Below are positions 44,006-52,902 of a DNA stretch of 64,000 nt, in pieces. The stretch is from Thalassotalea loyana (GTDB lineage: Bacteria; Pseudomonadota; Gammaproteobacteria; Enterobacterales; Alteromonadaceae). The stretch lies in NCBI RefSeq assembly GCF_030161435.1, contig NZ_BSSV01000001.1, forward strand, positions 992,001-1,056,000. Direction: 5' to 3'. The number at the start of each line of letters is the position of its first letter. The stretch's first letter is position 1. Under the pieces are notes generated by a model. It worked only from the letters and a program-made list of their open reading frames with translations. It was not told the DNA's origin and did no database searches. The translations under genes were made by a program, and so were the position numbers.

Positions 44006-45472
44006 ATGCAAGGTCAGAAACTTATTATTATTGTCGATAATAATGAGGCACGTCGCTATCAGTTAGAAACCGTGTTTTCTTTTGTCGGAGAACACTTTAC
44101 CTCGTGTCGATTGGATGAACTCAAGGACATATTCAAGCCGCAAGACAACGTCTTAACGGTAGTGATGGCAGGAGATCTTGATCAAAATGCCATTGATTTT
44201 GTTAAAAATAATCCTGCTATGCCATTTATTTTTCATGACGTAGTAGATACTCACCAAATTGAGAATCAAGCAAATGTCATTGGTCAGTTATCCGTGCCAT
44301 TGAACTATGCACAATTAACGGAATTGATTCATCACTGCCATCAGTATCAAAACAAATTACCATCGAAACGTCGTGGCTCATCAGGAAATAGTCCTCTTTT
44401 TAGATCGTTAGTTGGCGTGAGCGAACCGATGCAGCAAGTTCGTTTTTTAATTGAACAAGTCGCGCCTACGGCTGCTAACGTGCTTATTTTGGGTGAATCG
44501 GGGACAGGTAAGGAAGTTGTTGCTCGAAATATTCATAATTTGTCTGAGCGTGCTAAAGCACCATTTGTTCCCGTGAACTGTGGTGCGATTCCAGGGGAAC
44601 TACTGGAAAGTGAATTGTTTGGCCACGAAAAAGGCGCATTTACTGGTGCTATATCTACTCGTAAAGGGCGATTCGAATTGGCTGAAGGTGGTACTTTATT
44701 CTTAGACGAAATAGGTGATATGCCGCAGCCAATGCAAGTAAAGTTATTACGTGTGCTGCAAGAGCGGACATTTGAGCGCGTAGGTGGCGCCAAAAGCATA
44801 AAAACGAATGTTCGTGTTGTCGCTGCTACTCACCAAAACTTAGAAAGCATGATCGAAACAAACGATTTTCGTGAAGACTTATTTTACCGTCTTAATGTTT
44901 TTCCTATCGAAACACCTGCATTACGAGAGAGAAAAGAAGATATTCCTTTGTTACTCAAAGAACTCATTTCTCGGTTTGAAGCAGAGCAAGGTCAAAGCGT
45001 TCGATTTACCGAGCAAGCAATCCTATCGTTGCAAGAACATCCATGGGCGGGCAATGTTAGAGAGCTATCGAACCTGATCGAACGAATGATCATTATGTAT
45101 GCTGACCAAGTTATTGACGTTAGTGAGCTCCCGATAAAATACCAACATATCGATACCGAAACATATCAGCCAGAATATCCTGAAGAGTTACAAGAAAAAG
45201 AAGCCATTAATGAATTGTTTGCAGGTTTTGATTACGATGATGACGACGAAGAAGATTCATCGAGCTTTGATGATGAAATTGACCAAGGTGAATTTGGTGT
45301 CCTGCCAAGTGACGGTGTCAACATGAAAGAGTATCTGGCTGATCTCGAGATTTCTTTGATTGAACAAGCATTGGATAGAACAGACAATGTTGTTGCTCGT
45401 AGTGCTGAGTTACTGGGTATGCGTCGTACCACTTTGGTTGAAAAAATGCGTAAGTACGGCTTGTCTAAATAG
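44006..45472 (+). CDS. flrA: Flagellar master regulator FlrA (FleQ), sigma-54 activator
   Basis: A 488-residue enhancer-binding protein. Residues 1-115 are a degenerate receiver (FleQ domain): VDNNEARR keeps one acidic residue, and the usual phospho-aspartate site is not a normal one (VVMAGDLD). Residues ~130-370 are the AAA+ domain with Walker A GESGTGKE (163-170), GAFTGA (210-215) for sigma-54 contact, and Walker B LFLDEIGD (231-238). The Fis-type HTH is at ~462-486. Between AAA+ and HTH lies a very acidic insert (409-427). It should activate all the sigma-54 sites of this window. Confidence 0.95.
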   Translation: MQGQKLIIIVDNNEARRYQLETVFSFVGEHFTSCRLDELKDIFKPQDNVLTVVMAGDLDQNAIDFVKNNPAMPFIFHDVVDTHQIENQANVIGQLSVPLNYAQLTELIHHCHQYQNKLPSKRRGSSGNSPLFRSLVGVSEPMQQVRFLIEQVAPTAANVLILGESGTGKEVVARNIHNLSERAKAPFVPVNCGAIPGELLESELFGHEKGAFTGAISTRKGRFELAEGGTLFLDEIGDMPQPMQVKLLRVLQERTFERVGGAKSIKTNVRVVAATHQNLESMIETNDFREDLFYRLNVFPIETPALRERKEDIPLLLKELISRFEAEQGQSVRFTEQAILSLQEHPWAGNVRELSNLIERMIIMYADQVIDVSELPIKYQHIDTETYQPEYPEELQEKEAINELFAGFDYDDDDEEDSSSFDDEIDQGEFGVLPSDGVNMKEYLADLEISLIEQALDRTDNVVARSAELLGMRRTTLVEKMRKYGLSK

Positions 45473-45479
45473 GACATAA

Positions 45480-46133
45480 ATGTTGAAGTCTTTGGAAACT
45501 AAACCGGTAATCTTGATTGGCTCAGGCGGCCACGCAAGTGTGTTGCTCGATATATTATTACAGCAAGGTGTTGAAATACTTGCTGTCTCGTCAAACGACG
45601 ACGTTATAGAGCGTTCGATTTTTAATGGTATTACACATATCAAAGGCAATGATGCAATTTATCAATACTCGCCAAAAGACGTCATGCTGGTAAATGGTAT
45701 TGGCTCGATGCCTAATAATCAGGTGCGAAGCAATATTCATAAAACCTTTACCGAACAAGGGTATGAATTTTTCACCGTTGTTGCTCAAGATGCATTTGTT
45801 TCAAACTATGCAAGTTTATCTCAAGGGTGCCAAGTCTTATCAAAGGCTGTTATCCAAGCAGGTGTGTCTATCGGTGAAGCAAGTATTATCAACACCAAAG
45901 CATCAGTTGATCACGACTGTCAACTTGGTTTCAACACTCATGTCGCGCCTGGTGCGACGTTAAGTGGACAAGTAATAGCAGGCGATCGAGTGCATATAGG
46001 TACAGGGGCTAATGTCATCCAGTGTGTTGAAATTGGTGACGACTGTGTCGTGGGCGCCGGTGCAACATTAACTCGTTCAATAGACGCGAATAGCATCGTT
46101 TATCCCGCTCGAAATTACATAACTTCTCGCTAA
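45480..46133 (+). CDS. NeuD/PglD-like sugar acetyltransferase
   Basis: A 217-residue left-handed beta-helix acyltransferase. The N-terminal nucleotide-sugar-binding part starts PVILIGSGGHASVLLDILLQQG, as in NeuD/PglD/PerB. From ~100 on, hexapeptide repeats are visible (SYASLSQGCQVLSKAVIQAGVSIGEASIIN, VDHDCQLGFNTHVAPGATLSG, VHIGTGANVIQCVEIGDDCVVGAGA), with the catalytic-type histidine in VDHDCQ. It starts 7 bases after flrA and before flrB, an unusual place for a sugar enzyme. It could supply the N-acetylation (PseH) step or O-acetylate the nonulosonic acid. Confidence 0.85.
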   Translation: MLKSLETKPVILIGSGGHASVLLDILLQQGVEILAVSSNDDVIERSIFNGITHIKGNDAIYQYSPKDVMLVNGIGSMPNNQVRSNIHKTFTEQGYEFFTVVAQDAFVSNYASLSQGCQVLSKAVIQAGVSIGEASIINTKASVDHDCQLGFNTHVAPGATLSGQVIAGDRVHIGTGANVIQCVEIGDDCVVGAGATLTRSIDANSIVYPARNYITSR

Positions 46134-46221
46134 ACTTCCTACCATGCTTTATTACCGACAAACAATTGACTATCGTCTTTGTTTTGTTGGTAAGTTAATG
46201 AAAAATATGTATTTATTTTAA

Positions 46222-46238
46222 TTGGCTTGTATTTTGCT
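46222..46238 (+). promoter_or_regulatory. Sigma-54 promoter for flrB-flrC
   Basis: TTGGCTTGTATTTTGCT: GG at 46224-46225, ten bases, GC at 46236-46237. It is 35 bases before the flrB ATG. Matches the known FlrA-dependent expression of flrBC in Vibrio. Confidence 0.88.
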
Positions 46239-46272
46239 CCACTCCAGCTGAGTTTATTATGGAGTGAGCAAT

Positions 46273-47403
46273 ATGACCATCGCGGTACCGTCATCTGTGC
46301 AGAAATCGAGAATTAATACGCCTAATGTATTGAACATTACAGGCGGGTTTCCGGTTTACCAGTCAAATAAGCAGATCAATGCACTTAAAGAAGAAAACCA
46401 ACAACTCAATGAGTTGATTGATTTGATGCCCAATGGTGTCGTCATTCTTGATGGTAACGGTATTGTCACAAAGATTAATAAAATGGCGAAATCTTTACTC
46501 GATGAACCTATTTTGGGGCAAGCTTGGGCAAATGTCATCCAACGCTCATTCAAACCAAGAAAAGATGATTGGCATGAGGTGTCATTGAAAGATGGTCGCC
46601 GTGTTAAATTAGAAATTTCAGCCCTTGGTAACAAGCCAGGGCAACTAATAACCATTACGGATTTAACCGAAACTCGTTTATTACAAGATAAAATCTCCCA
46701 CATGCAACGCCTATCTTCGCTGGGCAAAATGGTCTCAAGTTTAGCGCATCAAATCCGCACTCCTTTGTCTTCAGCAATGCTTTACTGTGCAAACTTAAAG
46801 AGCGGCAAGTTAGCCAACGAAGCTCGAGAGAAGTTTCAAGATAAGCTGATGACAAGACTTCAAGATTTAGAGAGCCAAGTGAATGACATGTTGCTGTTTT
46901 CGAAAAGTGGTAATGAACAGGTCGTTGAGGCTATTTCGGTAAATGACACAGTTAAGCAGGCTTATTCAACTGTTGAAGCTACCTGTGAAAGCACCAATGC
47001 AAAAATAAACTTACAGTTATGTGATGACGACTGCCAGATTTTAGCGAATCAACATGCGCTTAGTGGGGCTATTCAGAACTTAATTAATAATAGTGTAGAA
47101 ATTATTGGTAGTGGTGCGCAAATCAATATTCGTACTTACTGCAGCCCAAGCGCAGCCTTTATTTCGGTTCAAGACAACGGCCCTGGTATTTCGCCAGAGT
47201 TGGCCCAAAAGGTTTTCGAACCATTTTACACTTCGCGTTCACAAGGCACAGGTCTTGGCTTAGCTGTTGTTAAGTCAGTGGTCAAAGCACATCAAGGCCA
47301 GGTTCATTTGCTAAGCAAAGCTGATGAAGGCGCGCATTTCTGTATCGAAATTCCGCTTGCAAATCAGATTGTCAATTCAGCAGAAAGTCATTCGGAGGCA
47401 TAA
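46273..47403 (+). CDS. flrB: Sensor histidine kinase FlrB (FleS)
   Basis: A 376-residue soluble kinase without transmembrane segments. A PAS domain (~45-130: IDLMPNGVVILDGNGIVTKIN) precedes HisKA with H159 in SSLAHQIRTPLSSAM, and the HATPase has N-box QNLINNSVEII, DNGPGIS and GTGLGLAVVKS. It phosphorylates FlrC. The ATG at 46273 fits the GGAG ribosome site; a GTG at 46264 overlaps that site and is rejected as start. Confidence 0.94.
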   Translation: MTIAVPSSVQKSRINTPNVLNITGGFPVYQSNKQINALKEENQQLNELIDLMPNGVVILDGNGIVTKINKMAKSLLDEPILGQAWANVIQRSFKPRKDDWHEVSLKDGRRVKLEISALGNKPGQLITITDLTETRLLQDKISHMQRLSSLGKMVSSLAHQIRTPLSSAMLYCANLKSGKLANEAREKFQDKLMTRLQDLESQVNDMLLFSKSGNEQVVEAISVNDTVKQAYSTVEATCESTNAKINLQLCDDDCQILANQHALSGAIQNLINNSVEIIGSGAQINIRTYCSPSAAFISVQDNGPGISPELAQKVFEPFYTSRSQGTGLGLAVVKSVVKAHQGQVHLLSKADEGAHFCIEIPLANQIVNSAESHSEA

Positions 47404-47404
47404 T

Positions 47405-48748
47405 ATGAGTAACAAAAAAATCCTCGTCGTAGAAGATGATTTTGGTTTACGAGAAGCACTTGTAGATACCTTAACGTTAGCTGGGTTTGAATGCGTAGAA
47501 GCTGATAGTGGTGAAGCTGCGCTACTTCAGTTAAAAGAGACTGACGTGGACATGGTTATCTCTGATGTTCAGATGGGCGGTATGTCAGGGTTGAACTTGC
47601 TAAAAAATATTAAAAATAGTTTTCCTGATTTGCCTGTGTTGATCATGACAGCCTACGGCACGATTAACGATGCGGTACAAGCAATGAAAGACGGTGCGAG
47701 TAATTATATGGCGAAACCTTTTGCGCCAGAAGTATTACTAAACTTAGTCAATCAATATATGCCAGCCGAGCTAGATGGCGATAACCAACCCGTAGTTGCG
47801 GATGTTAGAAGTGTGGAATTGCTTCAACTTGCCAAAAAAGTGGCGACGACAGATGCATCGGTCATGGTCCTTGGGCCAAGTGGTTCAGGTAAAGAAGTAT
47901 TAGCGCAATATGTACACAACAACTCTATGCGCAAAGAAAAGCCATTTGTTGCGATAAATTGTGCCGCAATACCTGAAAATATGCTTGAAGCGACATTGTT
48001 TGGTTATGAGAAAGGCGCATTTACAGGGGCAATACAAGCGTGTCCAGGTAAATTTGAACAAGCGCAAGGTGGCACGATTCTGCTTGATGAAATTACCGAA
48101 ATGGATCTTGGCTTGCAGGCTAAAATTTTACGTGTCTTGCAAGAGCGTGAAGTTGAGCGATTGGGTGGCAGAAAAACTATTGACCTTGATGTTCGCGTGA
48201 TCGCAACAAGTAACCGAGATCTCAAAGAGGCGGTTAGTGAAGGCGTTTTTCGTGAAGATCTGTACTATCGCTTAAATGTTTTCCCGTTAACATGGCTACC
48301 TCTTTCACAGCGCAGTGAAGACATTGTGCCTTTGGCTGAGCATCTTATAGCTCGTCATTGTCAAAAAAGTGCGCAGCCACTTTCTAATTTGAGTCAGTCA
48401 GCAAAACATAAACTGACATCTTATGGTTGGCCGGGTAACGTGAGAGAGTTGGATAACGTTATTCAACGCGCATTAATTTTGCAAAGTGATAATGTGATTG
48501 ATTCGAGTGATATTTTAATCGAAAACCTTGAGCCTATTGCCATTCAGACAGCTAAAGTTGAGCAAAAGAAACTGGATGACAACTTAGGCAACGAATTAAA
48601 GCAACAAGAGCATCAGATCATTCTTGATACACTGCAAGCTTGCCAAGGTAGCCGAAAAGCTGTTGCTGAAAAGCTTGGTATAAGTCCAAGAACTCTTCGA
48701 TATAAAATTGCTAAAATGCGTGAGAATGGTATCGCTATTCCTGCATAG
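47405..48748 (+). CDS. flrC: Sigma-54 response regulator FlrC (FleR)
   Basis: A 447-residue NtrC-type activator. The receiver has D10/D11-type acids (VVEDDFG) and phospho-acceptor D54 in VISDVQMGGMSG, the same number as in V. cholerae FlrC. AAA+ motifs are GPSGSGKEVL, GAFTGA and ILLDEITEMD, and the Fis-type HTH is at the end (GSRKAVAEKLGISPRTLRYKIAKM). The start at 47405 follows GGAGG and lies one base after the flrB stop. It activates the later sigma-54 promoters (probably flagellin 1, fliE, fliK, flgB and flgF). Confidence 0.95.
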   Translation: MSNKKILVVEDDFGLREALVDTLTLAGFECVEADSGEAALLQLKETDVDMVISDVQMGGMSGLNLLKNIKNSFPDLPVLIMTAYGTINDAVQAMKDGASNYMAKPFAPEVLLNLVNQYMPAELDGDNQPVVADVRSVELLQLAKKVATTDASVMVLGPSGSGKEVLAQYVHNNSMRKEKPFVAINCAAIPENMLEATLFGYEKGAFTGAIQACPGKFEQAQGGTILLDEITEMDLGLQAKILRVLQEREVERLGGRKTIDLDVRVIATSNRDLKEAVSEGVFREDLYYRLNVFPLTWLPLSQRSEDIVPLAEHLIARHCQKSAQPLSNLSQSAKHKLTSYGWPGNVRELDNVIQRALILQSDNVIDSSDILIENLEPIAIQTAKVEQKKLDDNLGNELKQQEHQIILDTLQACQGSRKAVAEKLGISPRTLRYKIAKMRENGIAIPA

Positions 48749-48770
48749 ATTTCTCTTCACTATTTTTTAT

Positions 48771-48803
48771 AAGGCCAAAACCTCTCGTTTTGGCCTTGTT
48801 TTT
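48771..48803 (+). terminator. Rho-independent terminator after flrC
   Basis: A perfect 10-bp stem AAGGCCAAAA/TTTTGGCCTT (48771-48780 and 48788-48797), a 7-base loop, then GTTTTTA. Confidence 0.9.
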
Positions 48804-48849
48804 ATTATGTATATCAGTTAGTTATTAATGTGTAAAAAAATGTAATGCG

Positions 48850-48866
48850 TTGGCATTATGCTTGCT
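48850..48866 (+). promoter_or_regulatory. Sigma-54 promoter for fliE
   Basis: TTGGCATTATGCTTGCT: GG at 48852-48853, ten bases, GC at 48864-48865. It is 54 bases before the fliE start and just after the flrC terminator; it should drive fliEFGHIJ. Confidence 0.92.
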
Positions 48867-48918
48867 TTGATAGGTTATAGGTTTTTATAAACAAATAATT
48901 GACACAAGCGAGTTCATC

Positions 48919-49257
48919 ATGGATATCAAAGGCAATTCTCTTTACGCTCAAATGCAAAGTATGGCAGTTGAAGCAACAGGTAATCGTTTGCCTACTCAAA
49001 TGAATACCCAAGTCAATCAAATCAATAATTCAGGTAGTGATTTTGCAAACTTGCTATCGGATGCCGTTAATAAAGTTAACGAAGTCCAAAAAGAAGCTGG
49101 CGAGAAAAGAACAGCGTTTGAATTAGGTGATCAAAATGTTACGCTTGCCGAAACGATGATAGCAGCACAAAAAGCTAGCGTTGCATTTGATGCGACAGTT
49201 CAGGTTCGTAATAAGTTTGTAGAAGCGTACAAAGAAATTATGAGTATGCCGGTTTAA
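48919..49257 (+). CDS. fliE: Flagellar hook-basal body protein FliE
   Basis: A 112-residue protein joining the MS-ring to the rod. The conserved part is FANLLSDAVNKVNEVQKEAGEKRTAFELGDQNVTLAETMIAAQKASVAFDATVQVRNKFVEAYKEIM, with the typical ending. First substrate of the export apparatus. It is 14 bases before fliF. Standard length. Confidence 0.96.
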   Translation: MDIKGNSLYAQMQSMAVEATGNRLPTQMNTQVNQINNSGSDFANLLSDAVNKVNEVQKEAGEKRTAFELGDQNVTLAETMIAAQKASVAFDATVQVRNKFVEAYKEIMSMPV

Positions 49258-49271
49258 GCTAGCGGAGAAGT

Positions 49272-50996
49272 ATGGTGTCTGATACGAATTCTACCTCAAT
49301 GATGTCAACAGACGTTGGCACAGACCTAATCGCAAACGACTCTGAACCTAACGTCGAGAGCGAACAAAAATCCGGCTTTGCTGCCGCTATGGGTAATGTT
49401 GATGTTTTACGTCAAATTACCATTATTTTGGCGTTAGCTATTTGTTTAGCTATCGCAGTGTTTGTTTTGATGTGGGCTAATGAGCCTGAATACCGATTTT
49501 TGGCTAAGCAGCCAACAGAGCAGTTGATCAAAACAATGGATTACCTTGACGCAAACAAAGTTGAATACCGTCAAGAAAACAACACCATCTCAGTTCCTGA
49601 AGATCAATATCAACAAGTTAAAATGATGTTAGTACGTGAAGGCTTAACGAAAGAAAAAGAGCCTGGCACTGACATTATCATGCAAGATATGGGATTTGGT
49701 GTTAGCCAGCGTCTAGAAACAGAGCGATTAAAGCACTCACGTGAACAGCAGCTTGCTCGCACGATTGAAGCACTTCAATCAATTGCTAGCGCTAAAGTTT
49801 TACTTGCTATTCCTAGAGAAAATGTCTTTGCTCGAAAATCAAAAAATCCATCTGCAACCGTAGTGTTAACTATGCAGCGTGGTCGAATCTTGTCTGAAGA
49901 AGAAGTTGACTCAGTGGTGGATATTGTTGCATCTGCTGTTCAGGGGTTGAGTCCAAATAGGGTGACCGTGACAGACCAAAATGGTCGCTTGTTAAATTCA
50001 GGCTCCCAAGATTCTATTTCATCTCGTTCTCGCAAAGAATTAGAGATTGAAGAGAAGCGTGAACAACAATACATGGAAAAAATTGACTCAATTATGATTC
50101 CTGTTGTTGGCCTGGGTAATTACACCGCGCAAGTTGATGTGACGATGGACTTTACTAATACGGAAGAGACTTCTCGTCGTTACAACCCTGATATGCCAGC
50201 ACTTCGAAGTGAAATGCGCGTTGAAGATACATCAATTGGTGGTGCCTTAGGTGGCATTCCGGGGGCATTGACTAATCAACCGCCACTAGAATCTGATATC
50301 CCAGAAAATGCGACAGGCGGTGCTTCACAACAAATGATGCCAAGCCGTAAACACGAAGAATCAACGAAGAACTTTGAACTTGACGAGTCGATTAGCTACA
50401 CCAAACAGCAAACGGGTGTTGTTCGTCGTGTCAGTGTATCGGTCGCTATTGATTATACGTCGGTTGCTGGCGCAGACGGTGCAACCACACAAGAGCCGCG
50501 CAGTGTTCAAGAACTCGCAAACATTCGTCGATTACTCCAAGGTAGTATTGGTTTCAACTTACAACGCGGCGATATTTTGGAAGTCGTGACCATTCCGTTC
50601 TCTCGTATCGAACTTGGCGAAGCCGTGGAATTACCAATTTATGAGCAGCCTTGGTTCATCAAAACGCTAAAATTAGTGATGGGTGGCTTGGTGATCATCA
50701 CATTGATTGTTTTCGTGATTCGTCCAATGTTAAATCGTTTGATGTACCCTGATCAAACGCCTGATGACTACGGTGAAAAATCACTTGATTCGAATGTTGA
50801 TTTAGGTGATGACACGATGGATATGTTAACAGCTGATTTTGATGAAGATGCTGTAGGATTCGCGCCAGATGGCAGTTTACAATTACCAGACTTGCATCGT
50901 GATGAAGATGTATTGAAAGCGGTTCGTGCCTTAGTTGCAAATGAACCAGAGTTATCATCGCAAGTTGTTAAAAGTTGGTTGATGGAAGATGAGTGA
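49272..50996 (+). CDS. fliF: MS-ring protein FliF
   Basis: A 574-residue inner-membrane ring protein. Transmembrane helices lie at about 47-70 and 462-483. The periplasmic YscJ-like part contains GFGVSQRLETERLKHSREQQLARTIEAL. The acidic C-terminal tail (DLHRDEDVLKAVRALVANEPELSSQVVKSWL) is the FliG-binding segment. fliG starts inside its last codons (8-base overlap). It is the assembly platform for the rod, C-ring and export gate. Confidence 0.96.
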   Translation: MVSDTNSTSMMSTDVGTDLIANDSEPNVESEQKSGFAAAMGNVDVLRQITIILALAICLAIAVFVLMWANEPEYRFLAKQPTEQLIKTMDYLDANKVEYRQENNTISVPEDQYQQVKMMLVREGLTKEKEPGTDIIMQDMGFGVSQRLETERLKHSREQQLARTIEALQSIASAKVLLAIPRENVFARKSKNPSATVVLTMQRGRILSEEEVDSVVDIVASAVQGLSPNRVTVTDQNGRLLNSGSQDSISSRSRKELEIEEKREQQYMEKIDSIMIPVVGLGNYTAQVDVTMDFTNTEETSRRYNPDMPALRSEMRVEDTSIGGALGGIPGALTNQPPLESDIPENATGGASQQMMPSRKHEESTKNFELDESISYTKQQTGVVRRVSVSVAIDYTSVAGADGATTQEPRSVQELANIRRLLQGSIGFNLQRGDILEVVTIPFSRIELGEAVELPIYEQPWFIKTLKLVMGGLVIITLIVFVIRPMLNRLMYPDQTPDDYGEKSLDSNVDLGDDTMDMLTADFDEDAVGFAPDGSLQLPDLHRDEDVLKAVRALVANEPELSSQVVKSWLMEDE

Positions 50997-52059
50997 TATA
51001 GCAACAACTGAAAATGCCCCACAAGGTAATATGGTAGAAATGTCAGGTGGTTTTGACGTTTCAAAACTTGATGGGTCAGAAAAAGCGGCAATCTTATTAT
51101 TGAGCTTGTCGGAAGAAGATGCAGCTCAAATTTTAAAGCACCTTGAGCCAAAACAAGTACAGCAGGTCGGTATGATCATGGCGGGTATGCAAGACTTTAC
51201 CCAAGAAAAGATCACGGCTGTACATAAGGTCTTTATTAATGAAATTCAAAACTTCTCTACCATAGGGTTCCAGTCTGAAGAATTCGTCAGAAAAGCCTTA
51301 ACGGCAGCGCTTGGTGAAGACAAAGCGGGTAACTTAATTGACCAAATTGTTATGGGGTCTGGTGCCAAAGGCCTTGATTCACTCAAGTGGATGGACTCTA
51401 AGCAGGTAGCAAATATTATTCGTAATGAGCATCCTCAGATCCAAACAATTGTTCTATCTTATCTTGAGCCAGAGCAATCAGCAGAGATTTTAGGCCAATT
51501 TGCAGATAAAGTTCGACTAGACTTAATGATGCGTATTGCCAACTTAGAAGAAGTGCAGCCAGCAGCATTGCAGGAATTAAACGAAATCATGGAGAAACAG
51601 TTTGCGGGCCAAGCTGGTGCTCAAGCAGCGAAGATGGGTGGCTTGAAAGCAGCTGCTGATATTATGAACTACCTAGATACGAACGTTGAAGGTGTCTTAA
51701 TGGATGCAATTCGTGAGCATGACGGAGAAATGAGTCAACAAATTCAAGACTTAATGTTTGTCTTTGAAAACTTAGCTGATGTTGATGACCGTGGTATTCA
51801 GGCTATTTTACGTGAAGTACAGCAAGATACGTTAATGAAAGCCATTAAAGGTTGTGACGAGGCACTCAAAGATAAGATCCTGGGTAATATGTCTAAACGT
51901 GCTGCAGAAATGCTTGCCGATGATCTTGAAGCCATGGGGCCAGTGCGTATTAGTGAAGTTGAAGCCGCGCAGAAAGAGATCCTGTCAATCGCTCGTCGTT
52001 TATCTGATGCAGGTGAAATTATGTTAGGTGGCGCAGGCGGTGGTGACGAATTCTTGTAA
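50989..52059 (+). CDS. fliG: Motor switch protein FliG
   Basis: A 356-residue C-ring protein that converts stator torque to rotation. The N-terminal domain (LDGSEKAAILLLSLSEEDAAQILKHLEPKQVQQVG) binds FliF. The EHPQIQTIVLSYL middle motif binds FliM, and the C-terminal torque helix is DDRGIQAILREVQQDTLMKAIKGCDEALKDKILGNMSKRAAEML, with the charged residues in place. The leader before the fold (~25 residues) is slightly long. Confidence 0.97.
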   Translation: MSDIATTENAPQGNMVEMSGGFDVSKLDGSEKAAILLLSLSEEDAAQILKHLEPKQVQQVGMIMAGMQDFTQEKITAVHKVFINEIQNFSTIGFQSEEFVRKALTAALGEDKAGNLIDQIVMGSGAKGLDSLKWMDSKQVANIIRNEHPQIQTIVLSYLEPEQSAEILGQFADKVRLDLMMRIANLEEVQPAALQELNEIMEKQFAGQAGAQAAKMGGLKAAADIMNYLDTNVEGVLMDAIREHDGEMSQQIQDLMFVFENLADVDDRGIQAILREVQQDTLMKAIKGCDEALKDKILGNMSKRAAEMLADDLEAMGPVRISEVEAAQKEILSIARRLSDAGEIMLGGAGGGDEFL

Positions 52060-52086
52060 TTCATTGCCTTTTTAGCAGAGTGAAAT

Positions 52087-52878
52087 ATGACCAAAATTAG
52101 TCAAAAAACATCGACGAGACAGATGCTTACCAATCAAGATGCTTCTTCTTGGCAGTTGCCCGATGTTGAAGACCGTAGTCACGATGAAGAAGTTAACGCT
52201 CTGGGGTTTAAAAAAGGGTGGAAATATGAGCCACCTGAAGAATCTCAAGAAGAAGAGGTGGTGCCATTAACCGCTGAAGATATTGAAGCGATTCGACAAG
52301 CTGCATATGAAGAAGGGTTCAGCCAAGGTAAAGAAGAGGGTTTTGCTCAAGGTTACGAAGAAGGGAAAGCCCAAGGACATCAAGAAGGTATTGTCAGCGG
52401 TCATGATGAAGGACTTGCCCAGGGGCTTGCCCAAGGTGAAGAGCAAATTACTCAACTAGCAAATAATTGGACTGAGATGGTTGACGAATTGCACCAGCCA
52501 TTAGCCAAGGTAGTAGGAAATGTTGAACAGCAACTGCTTGAATTAGTTGTCCAGTTAACCCAGGCGGTCACGCTTGAAGAAGGGAAAATTAATCCTGATA
52601 TCATATTCCAAGCACTAGACCGTGGAATGAAAGCATTACCGAGTCAAGAAGCTCAAACACAAATCTATTTAAATCCAATAGACTTAAAACTTGTCGAAGC
52701 ACAATATGGTCCCGAGTTTCTCCAAGAGAAAGGCTGGCGTCTTTTGCCTGCTCCTCATGTTGAGCAAGGTGGATGTCAAATAGAGAATGCAACCTCAAAC
52801 ATTGATCTCACCATGAAGTCGCGTTTAAAAGACGTGTTGGACTCTTTTTTGCAAGAAGCACTACATCAATCAAATTAA
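52087..52878 (+). CDS. fliH: Export ATPase regulator FliH
   Basis: A 263-residue peripheral stalk protein holding FliI at the export gate. Residues ~75-117 are a glycine-spaced repeat of about eight residues (EEGFSQGK, EEGFAQGY, EEGKAQGH and so on), the GxxxG helix stretch typical of FliH, here unusually regular. The C-terminal half (LLELVVQLTQAVTLEEGKINPDII ... GGCQIENATSNIDLTMKSRL) is the vacuolar-ATPase-E-like domain. Confidence 0.93.
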   Translation: MTKISQKTSTRQMLTNQDASSWQLPDVEDRSHDEEVNALGFKKGWKYEPPEESQEEEVVPLTAEDIEAIRQAAYEEGFSQGKEEGFAQGYEEGKAQGHQEGIVSGHDEGLAQGLAQGEEQITQLANNWTEMVDELHQPLAKVVGNVEQQLLELVVQLTQAVTLEEGKINPDIIFQALDRGMKALPSQEAQTQIYLNPIDLKLVEAQYGPEFLQEKGWRLLPAPHVEQGGCQIENATSNIDLTMKSRLKDVLDSFLQEALHQSN

Positions 52879-52902
52879 GCTACAACGAGTCAAATCCTTG
52901 TC

